DNA from: Microcystis aeruginosa Ma_SC_T_19800800_S464
GTDB lineage: Bacteria > Cyanobacteriota > Cyanobacteriia > Cyanobacteriales > Microcystaceae
Assembly (NCBI GenBank): GCA_007095785.1
Contig: SFBL01000001.1
Location: forward strand, 1 to 63,726
Reading direction: 5' to 3'
DNA: 63,726 nucleotides
The notes beneath the pieces are model-generated. The model saw only the letters and a list, made by a program, of their open reading frames with translations, was not told where the DNA came from and did no database searches. Below are positions 1-8,469 of the stretch, in pieces. Numbering within the stretch: the stretch's first letter is position 1; every line of letters begins with the position of its first letter. Position numbers and translations under genes: made by a program.

Positions 1-150
1 AACTTAAACTAATAAAACGGAGAGCCTATGGCTTTAGAAACTTTCGGAATTTTTGGGTTAGAAGTATGTTGTCTTGGCATCTTGTCTGTTAATTTAGCAT
101 AAAGGGTAACGAAGAGCCATAATCGGTAAAACCCCACACCCCGCCCCCAC

Positions 151-174
151 GAAAAACTTTTTCAGCAAACCCTA
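151..174. repeat. MITE end (AGGGTTTGCTGAAAAAG type)
   Basis: Read on the minus strand this is TAGGGTTTGCTGAAAAAGT, a terminus also present (slightly diverged) at 47086 and 47260 and at 63405-63423. Only one end is recognisable here. It supplies the scpA stop codon. Confidence 0.55.
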
Positions 175-932
175 ATTAAAGAAATAGTTAAATCCTGATA
201 AAAATCCTCTTGTTTTAACTCCACTTTTGATTGAGAAGCGAGTAAAAGTAAAGCCCAAAAAATTGCCACTTTTTCCTGTGTTGCCGAGTGACTAGAGGGT
301 TTTTCCGCTTGCCATAAATCCAATAAATACTCAAACTCTATCTCATTTTTCTCTAATTGAAAAAACTTTCTCTGCAAAAAAAAGTCCAGTTCCGCTGCCA
401 ATTCCGTCAGGTTTTCTTGGTGGGCCAATTCCGTGATAATTTGTACCGCTTCCCGTCGGGATTGGGGCCGGGTTTTCGGGACAACTACAGGCAGTTTCGG
501 TAAAGCTTCAATCTCTAGGGCAATCTGTTGTAATTGAGTGATTAACTCCTGTAAAGTTACCCGTCTTTTTCGCGGTGGTGGGGCGGCAGTACGACGGCGA
601 ATATGATTTTCTAGATAACGGGGTAAAGTTCTTAATTCCCGTTCTAACTCGCTAATTTCCTCATCAATCAGACTTTCTTCTTGCTGGTCTAAAGACAATC
701 TTTCTAGGGTATCAGCCTTAAATAAAACTAACATAGAAGCCCATAAAAAAGCCTGTCCCGATTGGGGTAAATTAGCCTGAGCCATGGCTAAATCTAGATC
801 ATTTAATAACCCCAATTCCGCCAAAAAGCGATCGATCACATCGATAACCTGCACATCCCAGGGGTCAATTTCTCCCTGTTCGGCCATTTCTAGCAGAGAT
901 TCGATCGCGTCACTAGCTGAGGTGATAGTCAT
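162..932 (-). CDS. scpA: Segregation and condensation protein A (ScpA)
   Basis: 256-residue acidic ScpA/kleisin-type protein, the SMC-ScpAB subunit that bridges SMC heads during chromosome condensation and segregation. The N-terminus has the family pattern (E-x-A-E-Q-G-E-I-D-P-W-D-V, about residues 16-29), followed by an F-L-W-A-S-M-L-V-L-F-K-A-D helix and a C-terminal winged-helix-like segment. Length fits cyanobacterial ScpA. It is divergent from pdxH with about 50 bp between starts. The last codons and the stop lie in a MITE-like end (TTTTTCAGCAAACCCT on the + strand), so the natural C-terminus may have been replaced by a few residues. Function follows from the family; no biochemical residue decides it. 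Confidence 0.85.
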   Translation of the reverse strand: MTITSASDAIESLLEMAEQGEIDPWDVQVIDVIDRFLAELGLLNDLDLAMAQANLPQSGQAFLWASMLVLFKADTLERLSLDQQEESLIDEEISELERELRTLPRYLENHIRRRTAAPPPRKRRVTLQELITQLQQIALEIEALPKLPVVVPKTRPQSRREAVQIITELAHQENLTELAAELDFFLQRKFFQLEKNEIEFEYLLDLWQAEKPSSHSATQEKVAIFWALLLLASQSKVELKQEDFYQDLTISLIRVC

Positions 933-983
933 GATTCTAGAATCTTGTAGGATCTCAAAGGATAGAATTTAGCAAGCAAAACC

Positions 984-1628
984 ATGGACATATCGATCGC
1001 TGACCTGCGTTTGGACTACAATCTTGAAGAATTGCTAGAGTCCGAAACATCTGCCGATCCTTTCATTGTATTTAAACAATGGCTAGAACGGGCGGTATCT
1101 TCGGGAAGATTGGAACCCAACGCTATGACTTTAGCCACTATTTCCCCGCAGGGTAAACCCCGGGCCCGCATGGTACTGTTAAAAGACTTCGATCCTCGCG
1201 GTTTTGTTCTCTTTACCAACTACCAAAGCGCCAAAGGACAGGAATTAATCGCCAATCCCAATGCTGCCCTAGTGTTTTGGTGGGGAGAATTGCAACGGCA
1301 AATTAGGATCGAGGGAACTGTAGAAAAAATCAGCGAGGAGGAATCGGATAATTACTTTTTTGTCCGTCCCTGGGAATCTCGTTTAGGGGCCTGGGCCTCC
1401 AATCAAAGTGAAGTGATTTCTGGGCGAGATATCCTCGAAAAACGCCTAGCAGAACTAAAAGAAGAATATGCTGGTCGTGAAGTTCCCCGTCCTCCTCATT
1501 GGGGCGGTTTTCGCCTAATTCCTAGTTTAATCGAGTTCTGGCAAGGTCGCCCCAGTCGTCTCCATGATCGTCTCTGTTATTATCGTCAAGAAGATGGCAG
1601 CTGGCAAAGGCGACGTTTAGCTCCTTAG
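984..1628 (+). CDS. pdxH: Pyridoxamine 5'-phosphate oxidase
   Basis: 214 residues, the usual PdxH length. FMN-dependent oxidation of PNP/PMP to pyridoxal 5'-phosphate, the last step of vitamin B6 salvage and synthesis. Visible family motifs: N-A-M-T-L-A-T, G-x-P-x-A-R-M-V-L-L-K-D, F-T-N-Y-x-S-x-K-G-x-E-L, F-W-W-x-x-L-x-R-Q-I-R-I-E-G and the C-terminal PROSITE-like stretch E-F-W-Q-G-R-P-S-R-L-H-D-R (about residues 180-192). The ATG start gives the standard N-terminus. Divergent from scpA. Cytosolic housekeeping enzyme. Confidence 0.95.
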   Translation: MDISIADLRLDYNLEELLESETSADPFIVFKQWLERAVSSGRLEPNAMTLATISPQGKPRARMVLLKDFDPRGFVLFTNYQSAKGQELIANPNAALVFWWGELQRQIRIEGTVEKISEEESDNYFFVRPWESRLGAWASNQSEVISGRDILEKRLAELKEEYAGREVPRPPHWGGFRLIPSLIEFWQGRPSRLHDRLCYYRQEDGSWQRRRLAP

Positions 1629-1719
1629 TTTGATCTTGACACCTTGTATTGACAAAATAGCTCGATACTAATTCAATTTGTCATTTTAGTCTTGAGATAA
1701 TATTAGGTCGATGTCTTTT

Positions 1720-1753
1720 CCCAACCCGCGCTTCCCTTAGCGATCGGGTTGGG
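1720..1753. repeat. Perfect 9-bp inverted repeat
   Basis: CCCAACCCG (1720-1728) and CGGGTTGGG (1745-1753) form a hairpin with a 16-nt loop containing a GCGATCGG segment. It may terminate pdxH. It also overlaps the apparent 5' end of the truncated CHAT gene, so it could mark the recombination point. Confidence 0.5.
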
Positions 1754-3676
1754 CTATTATGTCAATTGTAGAAAGGCAATCTCTAGTATAAGTAGTTTGG
1801 TGATGTTGATCAATGAATTAAATTTGATGTTGGCAGGCTATACTGATTCAACTGGTGATTACAGAGCTGCTTTAGATGACTTCAACTATATGAATAAAAA
1901 TTATGGAGAGTATCTTTTAAAAGGATTTGATCAGGAACGTTCTTATGGTTCTTCATTACTTGCTCAAGAAGGAGTAATACTGGCTGGACTTGCTAAATTA
2001 GATGAGGCAGAAGATAAATTTACTCAGGCATTTGATACTCTTCTTATTGAGTCTTTATCTCGTCTTAGGATTATGAAAATGTTTTAATCAAGCAAAAGAA
2101 ATATGAAAAAGCATTAGAAATATCTGATTTGGGACGTTCTCTCAATCTACTCCGTAATTGGGGTGATGCCGCTCTTTCAGAAGAACAAAGACAAGAACAG
2201 TTAAAAAACGAACCCAGAATGACTATTGATGACTTTAAAAAGATAGCAAAATTCAAAAATACAACCATTGTCGAATACTCATTACATGAAGATGATAAAC
2301 TTTTAATTTGGGTAGTTACTCCTGATAGCAATGTTTATTTTCGCCAGGTAAATTTATCTAACAAGACAGCGAAAATAGAATTTAACCAAGATAACCTATC
2401 GTCAGTTTTATCTATTGAGTGGAATTTTCTCAATTTATTCATTTTTAATTTTATAGTTACAATATTGGGGTTACTGATTTTTGCCAAATCTCAAAATCAA
2501 AAATTAGCGATTCTTTTTTTGGGAGTAATTTTAGTTTTAAATACTGTTGGCTGTCAGAACCAAGAACAATCACAATTTGGTCAATCTCAAATTGACAACA
2601 TTCCCTCTATAAAAGATTTAATTAAAGTCAATTATGGACTAATTAATCAAGAAAATAGAAGAACAGATATACCCCAAATTATTACTTTTTTGTCAAATCA
2701 GTATTGTCAAAAATCTATTGAATGTTTACAAAAATTAAATCAAGTATTGATTGAACCAATGGCAGATATATTGCCAACAAATCCTGATGATTATGTGGTA
2801 TTTATTCCAGATAGTCAATTATTGAAAATTCCCTTTGCTGCGTTAAGAGATACTCAAGGGAAATACTTGATCGAAAAACATACTATCTATTATGCGCCTT
2901 CAATTAAAATTTTAAAAATGCTTCATAATGAGGCTTATTCAAAAGTATCAAATAGTCAGCAAGATGCTCTTATCGTAGGCAATCCTATCATGCTGACTAT
3001 TAAATTACCTGCCATTGATGAAAGTGGTGAAGAATATAGTGAAATTCGTAATATTAAACCTCAAAAACTTGGGCAGTTAAAAGGAACAGAAAATGAAGCT
3101 AGGGAAATTGCCAAGATTTATCAAACAGAACCGTTAATTGGAAAAGATGCGACAGGAGAAGTTGTCCTTAAAAAAATGCAGAATGCCGATATTATTCATC
3201 TTGCCACTCATGGATTTTATACTTCTATGGGGAATTCGGTATTAGCCTTAACTCTTTCCCGTCCTTCCTGTGTAGGAAATTCTCCCAGTGATTGCAACTT
3301 CTATAATTTAGAAGATGGGTTTTTGGATTCCTCTTCAATTTTTAATCCTAAAACTACTTTTAACGCAAAATTGGTCGTTTTAACTGCTTGTGAAACGGGT
3401 TTAGCTGGATTGGATGATTATCGTTATTCTAGTTTTATTAATGGATTTATGAGAAAAGGAGTGCCTAGTATTGTAGTCTCTTTGTGGCAAATTCCTGACT
3501 CACCATCTGACGAGTTAATGATCAATTTTCATAAAAATCTTCAAAATGATCCAGACAAAGCCAAAGCATTACGGCAAGCAATGTTAAACACTATGAAAAA
3601 ACATGAAAATCTTGGCTTATGGTCTGCTTTCGTTTTGTTTGGAGAAGCAGAAAAACCAACTAATGCTTTAGATTAA
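1749..3676 (+). pseudogene. CHAT-domain (caspase-like) protein, 5'-truncated and frameshifted
   Basis: Two reading frames join into one protein. The upstream frame runs 1749-2087 (TPR-like helices). The downstream frame carries E-N-V-L-I-K-Q-K-K-Y-E-K-A-L-E from about 2071, then the CHAT protease region to 3676. The shift lies at about 2066-2075 and is consistent with loss of one base. The CHAT signatures are intact: H-L-A-T-H-G-F-Y (catalytic His) and L-T-A-C-E-T-G-L-A (catalytic Cys). Two hydrophobic segments (about residues 92-135 of the second frame, ending in V-G-C) are inserted between the first CHAT strands and the rest of the domain, an unusual membrane hairpin. The N-terminus lacks the long TPR array of relatives. 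CHAT proteases often act in bacterial defence or regulated death; this copy's role is unknown. Confidence 0.75.
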
Positions 3677-3681
3677 TCACT

Positions 3682-3771
3682 TTAGTCCCTTTAATCCTTC
3701 ATTTTGGGGGGGAGGTTGCTTTAAGAGAAGTGTATCAAAGTATTAAGGATGTTCGTCGGTGGTGGAAATAA
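3682..3771 (+). pseudogene. Relic 1 of a repeat-protein C-terminus
   Basis: Open frame L-V-P-L-I-L-H-F-G-G-E-V-A-L-R-E-V-Y-Q then ...R-W-W-K-stop. It nearly matches the end of the gene at 4127-4408 and the relic at 5017-5135. It starts 5 bp after the CHAT stop and has no start of its own. Confidence 0.65.
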
Positions 3772-3859
3772 TTCCTCTTATGATGTATAATCCTAGACCA
3801 TAGCGGATAAGGTATTCAACCGCTCTAAAAACCTAGCTATCTAATCGATAGGCGCACCT

Positions 3860-4133
3860 TGAAAACTAGAGTTATAGGGTTCCATAAAGGATTGCTTTTA
3901 TGGGTAAAAGCTCTAAGCATCAAGTACCAGAGAAACCAATTATTTTAGAGGTTTTGAACTGTATCGTAGGGCATACGAGAACAGGCTTCTGTAAGGTCGC
4001 GAAAGTCTGAGGAGAGACTCGCCTCTGGGTTAGATACCGCAAGGGGTCTGATTTAAGCGAACTCGTTGAGCCAGAAATTCTAATCAGTGATGATAGAAGA
4101 ATCCACGTCCGTTCACGGCGCGGAGTATGTCAA
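3860..4133 (+). mobile_element. IS200/IS605-derived non-autonomous element (PATE-like)
   Basis: No transposase is present, but both ends look like an IS200/IS605 element. The left part has a 7-bp hairpin CCATAAA / TTTATGG (about 3881-3902). The right end has GAATC, a decayed stem-loop and GAG, finishing in TATGTCAA at 4133, the layout of ISDra2-type right ends (GAATC-hairpin-GAG..TCAA). Immediately after TCAA, coding sequence of a HEAT-like gene resumes. The left boundary is approximate. Internal short frames have no recognisable product. The IS605 call rests on end architecture recalled from the family, not on a search. Confidence 0.5.
3985..4133 (+). ncRNA. Candidate TnpB-type omegaRNA (reRNA) scaffold
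   Basis: In IS200/IS605 elements the TnpB guide RNA is transcribed through the right end, with its guide just past the TCAA terminus. This stretch has nested stems (TCTGG / CCAGA enclosing an AGATACC-GCAA-GGGGTCT arm) and the terminal hairpin 4103-4123. The hairpin carries mismatches, suggesting decay. The predicted guide would start at 4134. No tnpB is nearby. Confidence 0.4.
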
Positions 4134-4408
4134 CGGAAGTGTTACCGGAAGCCTTAGAAGCTGCCAGAACGATTGGGACAGAATACTTCCGTACAGAGGT
4201 ATTAAAAGCATTAACCGCCCGATTAACCCCTGCTAATGTTGACTTATCTTTCTGGGAAAATACCCTTCATGCTTTGGGTACTCTCACTCGTCATCATTTC
4301 CTCGAAACTATTCCCAACTTAGTGCCTTTAATCCTTCATTTTGGGGGGGAGGTCGCTTTAAGAGAAGTGTATCAAGGGATTAGGGAGGTGAGTCGCTGGT
4401 GGCGGTGA
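4127..4408 (+). pseudogene. C-terminal fragment of a HEAT/TPR-like repeat protein
   Basis: 93 residues beginning L-P-E-A-L-E-A-A-R-T-I, a helical repeat seen in large cyanobacterial repeat/NTPase proteins, and ending in the conserved tail H-F-G-G-E-V-A-L-R-E-V-Y-Q-G-I-R-E-V-S-R-W-W-R. The ATG at 4127 lies inside the IS605-like right end, so the transposon provides the only start and the 5' part of the parent gene is gone. Whether it is translated is unknown. The same tail occurs at 3682-3771 and 5017-5135. Confidence 0.55.
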
Positions 4409-4503
4409 TGAGTGTGGGGGGTGTGGGGAGAATTAAGAATTCGTCATTGGTCAGGTTATAATATTGAGTAAATCCAAGAACAATACTTAATCGTGTCTGA
4501 GTG

Positions 4504-4737
4504 ATGACCAATTTATTAACAGAAGCCTTTAAAAAAGCGCAAAACTTACCAGAAAATATCCAAGATGAACTGGCTAAACAGTTAATTGAAGATATTGAAA
4601 ATGAGTTTCAATGGCAACAAACTTTATCCCGACCGCAAAATTCAATTTTAGACGAATTAGTGCGTCAAGCATTGAATGAGTCATCAGAAGGAAAAACTAA
4701 GGTTATGGGTTTTGATGAATTATTAAGTCAGAATTAA
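4504..4737 (+). CDS. Antitoxin partner of a ParE/RelE-type toxin
   Basis: 77 residues from the ATG at 4504 (a GTG three bases upstream is also possible). Mostly helical, rich in Glu/Gln, with an L-P-E-N-I-Q-D-E-L-A-K-Q-L-I-E-D-I motif typical of small type II antitoxins. No DNA-binding fold can be named with certainty. Its role is inferred from the adjacent toxin; the two genes overlap or nearly touch. Confidence 0.6.
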   Translation: MTNLLTEAFKKAQNLPENIQDELAKQLIEDIENEFQWQQTLSRPQNSILDELVRQALNESSEGKTKVMGFDELLSQN

Positions 4738-4748
4738 CAGATGACTTC

Positions 4749-4994
4749 GTGAAATGTTTTGCTAAGTTGCCTGAAATAGTTCAACAAACCGCACGAAAAA
4801 ACTATAAACTTTGGAAACAAAACCCGACACATCCAAGTTTAGAGTTTAAGAAGCTTAACACTAAAGAAGCAGTATATTCAGTCAGAGTAGGAATTGGTTG
4901 GCGTGCTGTAGGAGTCTTGAAAAAACCCGACACAATTGTTTGGTTTTGGATTGGATCACATGATGAATATGACAAATTACTCAAAAGATCATAG
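4749..4994 (+). CDS. Type II toxin, RelE/ParE superfamily
   Basis: 81 residues from GTG 4749. Family features: C-F-A-K-L-P-E, a helix Y-K-L-W-K-Q-N-P-x-H-P-S-L, then V-Y-S-V-R-V-G-x-G-W-R-A-V-G and the C-terminal I-V-W-F-W-I-G-S-H-D-E-Y-D-K-L-L. Relatives usually carry about ten more residues (S-E-L-T-D-D-F-type). That sequence is in frame upstream from 4722 (K-S-E-L-T-D-D-F), but the available start there is ATT, overlapping the antitoxin 3' end. Either a non-AUG start is used or the protein is slightly shortened. Expected to cleave mRNA at the ribosome or poison gyrase; which cannot be told. Confidence 0.75.
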   Translation: MKCFAKLPEIVQQTARKNYKLWKQNPTHPSLEFKKLNTKEAVYSVRVGIGWRAVGVLKKPDTIVWFWIGSHDEYDKLLKRS

Positions 4995-5016
4995 ACTGCG
5001 ATCGCCTGATCTTCTC

Positions 5017-5135
5017 ATCCTAATTTCCTCGAAACTATTCCCAACTTAGTCCCTTTAATCCTTCATTTTGGGGAAGAGGTCGCTTTAAGAGAAGTGTATC
5101 AAGGGATTAGGGATGTTAGTCGCTGGTGGCGGTGA
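5017..5135 (+). pseudogene. Relic 3 of a repeat-protein C-terminus
   Basis: Open frame from F-L-E-T-I-P-N-L-V-P-L-I-L-H-F through R-E-V-Y-Q-G-I-R-D-V-S-R-W-W-R-stop, nearly identical to the end of 4127-4408. No start codon. It follows the TA pair directly and precedes the next gene by 95 bp. Confidence 0.65.
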
Positions 5136-5229
5136 TTCTTGTCCCATTAATTAACAATGATTAATTATTAATTAATCGGCGAAATTCAGTAAAATAGTAA
5201 TAAACCAAATCAGAGGAAAAAATTGATCT

Positions 5230-5838
5230 ATGGCAACTACATCAGAAGACGTATGGCGAATCTTAGCCGAATTAGCCACTGCTCAAGCCGAATTAACTGC
5301 TGCTCAAAAAGAAACTGACAAACAACTGAAGGAAGTTAGTCAACAACAGAAGGAAACTGACCGACAACAGAAGAAAACTGACAAACAACTCAAAGAATTA
5401 GGTCAGCAAATTGGGGGACTTGGTGCAAAATTCGGCAGCTTTACCGAAGGACTTGCCCTTCCCTCAATGGAAAAGATTCTCAGACAACGCTTTGGTATGG
5501 AAGTTATCAGTCCCAGTGTCCGAGTCAGTAAAGATGGACAACACCTAGAAATTGATGTCCTTGCCTATACCAATGGTGAGCTAAATACTGCCTATATCGT
5601 CGAGGTTAAAAGTCATGCCAGACAGGAAGATATTACTCAATTAAAAAGTATTTTGCAACGGTTTCGCAGCTTTTTCTCTGAACACAAAGATAAAAAACTC
5701 TATGGCATACTAGCAGCGGTTGACTTATCCAACGAATTACGGGAAAAAATTCTGCAAGAAGGGTTTTATGTGGCTCGGATTCATGACCAAGTATTTGAAT
5801 TAGATATTCCCGATAATTTTCAACCTCAAACCTATTAA
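5230..5838 (+). CDS. DUF3782-type coiled-coil protein with PD-(D/E)XK nuclease-like domain
   Basis: 202 residues. Residues about 15-65 are a charged coiled coil with repeats of the type Q-K-E-T-D-K/R-Q. Residues about 75-195 look like a restriction-endonuclease-like fold: E-I-D-V-L-A-Y, then I-V-E-V-K-S-H (Asp and E-x-K of the catalytic core). This matches the cyanobacterial DUF3782 type from memory. The activity is unproven; a DNA-cleaving or structural role is possible. ATG start with upstream AGAGGAAA as ribosome-binding site. Flanked by TA genes. Confidence 0.7.
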   Translation: MATTSEDVWRILAELATAQAELTAAQKETDKQLKEVSQQQKETDRQQKKTDKQLKELGQQIGGLGAKFGSFTEGLALPSMEKILRQRFGMEVISPSVRVSKDGQHLEIDVLAYTNGELNTAYIVEVKSHARQEDITQLKSILQRFRSFFSEHKDKKLYGILAAVDLSNELREKILQEGFYVARIHDQVFELDIPDNFQPQTY

Positions 5839-5892
5839 AACATCAAAGGCGATCGCTTTTGCTCTGATATGGTGAGGGATGATTGCTTGTAT

Positions 5893-6147
5893 TTAGCGGT
5901 AAATATCCTTTCGATGCCCAATATCAAGAACAATCACCTTCTTTTCTGAATCATCGATCCCATAAATAATTCGATAAACTCCAATCCGAACCCGCCAACC
6001 TTCTCTTCCTGTCAGTTTTAGACCTCCTGATGGTCTTGGATTTTCAGCTAATTCTCTAATGCCATCTCGAACTTTTTGATAATCATCCTTTGGGAGATTT
6101 GCTAAAGCCTTAGAAGCACGTTTTTTAATAGTAATATTGTAACTCAT
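5893..6147 (-). CDS. relE: RelE-family toxin
   Basis: 84 residues: Y-N-I-T-I-K-K-R-A-S-K-A-L-A-N-L-P-K-D, G-x-x-K-L-T-G-R-E-G-W-R-V-R-I-G-V-Y-R-I-I-Y and the C-terminal V-L-D-I-G-H-R-K-D-I-Y-R, the classic RelE pattern of ribosome-dependent mRNA interferases. Its start overlaps the antitoxin stop by 4 bp (ATGA type), indicating translational coupling. Confidence 0.88.
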   Translation of the reverse strand: MSYNITIKKRASKALANLPKDDYQKVRDGIRELAENPRPSGGLKLTGREGWRVRIGVYRIIYGIDDSEKKVIVLDIGHRKDIYR

Positions 6148-6344
6148 TGCTGACTATTTTCAATTTCAGCGATCGCTACTTCAAAAGGAATTTCATCATC
6201 CCCGCCTGAGACAGCCAAATCATAGGCTCTAATGGCATCTAACTCTTCTGATTCTTCCAGCAGTTTCTGATATTCTTCTATATCTAAAAGAACACCTATT
6301 CGATTACCCTGCTCATCGGTGATATACCTTTCCTTTAATTTCAT
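6144..6344 (-). CDS. Antitoxin for the downstream RelE
   Basis: 66 residues beginning M-K-L-K-E-R-Y-I-T-D-E-Q-G-N-R-I-G-V-L-L-D-I-E-E-Y-Q-K-L-L-E, like the N-terminal half of Phd/YefM or related RelB-type cyanobacterial antitoxins. First gene of the pair, overlapping relE. Likely autorepresses the pair, by family analogy. Confidence 0.78.
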   Translation of the reverse strand: MKLKERYITDEQGNRIGVLLDIEEYQKLLEESEELDAIRAYDLAVSGGDDEIPFEVAIAEIENSQQ

Positions 6345-6630
6345 TTGAGAACAACTGCCTTAGTTAATTTTCGTTCTAATTATAACTCAGGTGTTAACGC
6401 CTAACCATGTTGATCTATCAGTCTAAAAAACCCTGGTGTGCAAGGGAGATTAAATTGTGGGAGAAATCCAACCTTGGCGATTTTAGTCCGGTTTCCCTTG
6501 CCGCTCCGGAGTGAGAGAATAGTCATACTTAGTTTTTTGTCCTGATCGAGAGTATTTTCTGAGATAGATCATTGTCGATCTAGGGATAAAAAACGGTAAT
6601 TTCGCCCGATATAACCTTTTATTTGCGCCT

Positions 6631-7104
6631 ATGACTGTCAAAATCGCTCTTAACCCCAATCAGATTCAAAATCTCGATCTCTCATCTTTAGAGACTATTA
6701 TTCAAGATTATCAGTCCCGATCAGCGATCGCCGAACTGGAACAAGCTCTACAATTAGAGATAGATTATCCTCGCGCTGAGGGTGATATGCGAGAATTATC
6801 GGAGATACCGGAAGTCAGGCTGTGGTTTCTGCGTTTAGATGCCGTTTATCCTTGGTTAATCTTTATTCTTGACCCAAAACAGGGAGAAATCGCTCGTTAT
6901 GCTGCTATGTTAGTCCCGCATCAATTCCATCGCGGGGAAGGAATTCAATATAACCCCGAAGCTTTAGAGATTTTTGTGATGCAAAAACTCTTTATTTTGT
7001 CTGATTGGCTGAAAAGTCAGCAAATTCCTGCTTTATCTCGCTTAAAATTTTTCGCTCAACAGTTTGGTTACGATATCGACGAGGAATTTCTCTCTCGTCT
7101 CTAA
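6631..7104 (+). CDS. CRR6 family NdhI maturation factor
   Basis: 157 residues matching the cyanobacterial/chloroplast CRR6 (DUF1817) type: P-R-A-E-G-D-M-R-E-L-S-E-I-P-E-V-R-L-W-F-L-R-L-D and Y-P-W-L-I-F-I-L-D. In plants CRR6 is needed to assemble the NdhI iron-sulfur subunit of the NDH-1 complex; a corresponding cytosolic role here is inferred. Monocistronic, ATG start. Confidence 0.8.
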   Translation: MTVKIALNPNQIQNLDLSSLETIIQDYQSRSAIAELEQALQLEIDYPRAEGDMRELSEIPEVRLWFLRLDAVYPWLIFILDPKQGEIARYAAMLVPHQFHRGEGIQYNPEALEIFVMQKLFILSDWLKSQQIPALSRLKFFAQQFGYDIDEEFLSRL

Positions 7105-7198
7105 AGACTCCCTGGGCTGACTAGATAAGGTATTTTAAATATATGGCAAGCTACTGTCTCGCCCAATTTAGCGCCACCAATACCCCTATCAGAGAATC

Positions 7199-8407
7199 AT
7201 GGATACAAAATCCTTTAAACGCACCCTACAGCAATCGGATAACTATAACCGCAAGGGATTCGGTCACAAAGAGGAAGTAATGGATGCGATGACCAATGAG
7301 TATCAAAGCGACCTGATCCAAAAAATTCGTGAAAACAATTATCGTTTAGAACGGGGTGACGTGACGATCTATCTCGCTCAAGCTTTTGGTTTTTGTTGGG
7401 GGGTAGAACGCGCTGTTGCTATGGCCTACGAAACTCGTCAACATTTTCCCCAGGAACGTCTCTGGATTACTAACGAAATTATTCACAATCCCTCGGTTAA
7501 TCAGCGTCTGCGCTCCATGGCCGTGGGTTTTATTCCCGTGGAAAATGGCCAAAAAGACTTTACTGTGGTGGAATCGGGGGATGTGGTGATTTTACCCGCT
7601 TTTGGGGCTAGTGTCTCGGAAATGCAAATACTTAACGATAAGGGTTGCATGATTGTGGACACCACTTGTCCCTGGGTTTCTAAGGTGTGGAATTCCGTGG
7701 AAAAGCACAAAAAAAGCGCCCATACTTCGATTATTCACGGGAAATATAATCACGAAGAAACGATCGCCACTAGCTCTTTTGCTGGCACTTATCTAATTGT
7801 TTTAAATTTGGCTCAAGCTAATTATGTCGCTAATTATATTCTCCACGGTGGCGATAAAAACGAGTTTTTAGAGAAGTTTAAAAATGCCCATTCCCAGGGG
7901 TTCGATCCCGATCGCGATCTAGATTATATCGGTATTGCCAATCAAACCACGATGCTGAAAAGTGAAACGGAGGAAATTGGCAAACTCTTTGAGCATACTA
8001 TGTTGAGAAAGTACGGACCGATCGATTTTAAAGATCATTTCATGAGTTTTAATACCATCTGTGATGCCACTCAAGAGCGTCAAGATGCCATGTTTGAACT
8101 GGTGAAAGAACCGCTTTCTTTAATGGTGGTAATTGGCGGTTATAATTCCTCTAATACCACTCACCTACAGGAAATAGCGATCGAGCGTGCCATTCCCTCC
8201 TATCATATCGATAGTGCCGAGCGCATTCTCCCCGGTAATCGCATCGAACATAAACCTTTAGGTGGCGATTTAATCATCACCGATAACTGGTTAAATGAGG
8301 GAAAAATTATCGTCGGAGTGACTTCCGGCGCTTCCACTCCCGATAAGGTGGTAGAAGAGGTAATCGAGAAAATTTTTGCGCTCAAATCTTCTTTAGTCCC
8401 CGGTTAA
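7199..8407 (+). CDS. ispH: 4-hydroxy-3-methylbut-2-enyl diphosphate reductase (IspH)
   Basis: 402 residues. Last enzyme of the MEP pathway, reducing HMBPP to IPP and DMAPP with a [4Fe-4S] cluster. The three cluster cysteines are visible: C66 (F-C-W-G-V-E-R-A-V), C157 ([11 protein letters not shown]) and C288 ([12 protein letters not shown]). The roughly 50-residue N-terminal extension is normal for cyanobacterial/plant IspH. The later ATG at 7283 is possible but less consistent with that family. Followed by a strong hairpin. Confidence 0.95.
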   Translation: MDTKSFKRTLQQSDNYNRKGFGHKEEVMDAMTNEYQSDLIQKIRENNYRLERGDVTIYLAQAFGFCWGVERAVAMAYETRQHFPQERLWITNEIIHNPSVNQRLRSMAVGFIPVENGQKDFTVVESGDVVILPAFGASVSEMQILNDKGCMIVDTTCPWVSKVWNSVEKHKKSAHTSIIHGKYNHEETIATSSFAGTYLIVLNLAQANYVANYILHGGDKNEFLEKFKNAHSQGFDPDRDLDYIGIANQTTMLKSETEEIGKLFEHTMLRKYGPIDFKDHFMSFNTICDATQERQDAMFELVKEPLSLMVVIGGYNSSNTTHLQEIAIERAIPSYHIDSAERILPGNRIEHKPLGGDLIITDNWLNEGKIIVGVTSGASTPDKVVEEVIEKIFALKSSLVPG

Positions 8408-8434
8408 TTGGCCTAGGTGTTAGCCTTTGGCAAT

Positions 8435-8469
8435 GGCTGCATCTCATAGCAAAAATAGGAGATGCAGCC
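8435..8469 (+). terminator. Hairpin downstream of ispH
   Basis: GGCTGCATCTC (8435-8445) pairs with GAGATGCAGCC (8459-8469), an 11-bp perfect stem with a 13-nt loop, 28 bp after the ispH stop. No long T tract follows, so it may be a palindromic repeat rather than a true terminator. Confidence 0.5.

Noticed and set aside
25-105. 24-codon frame M-A-L-E-T-F-G at the left edge
   Set aside because: No family, no conservation evidence, weak start context.
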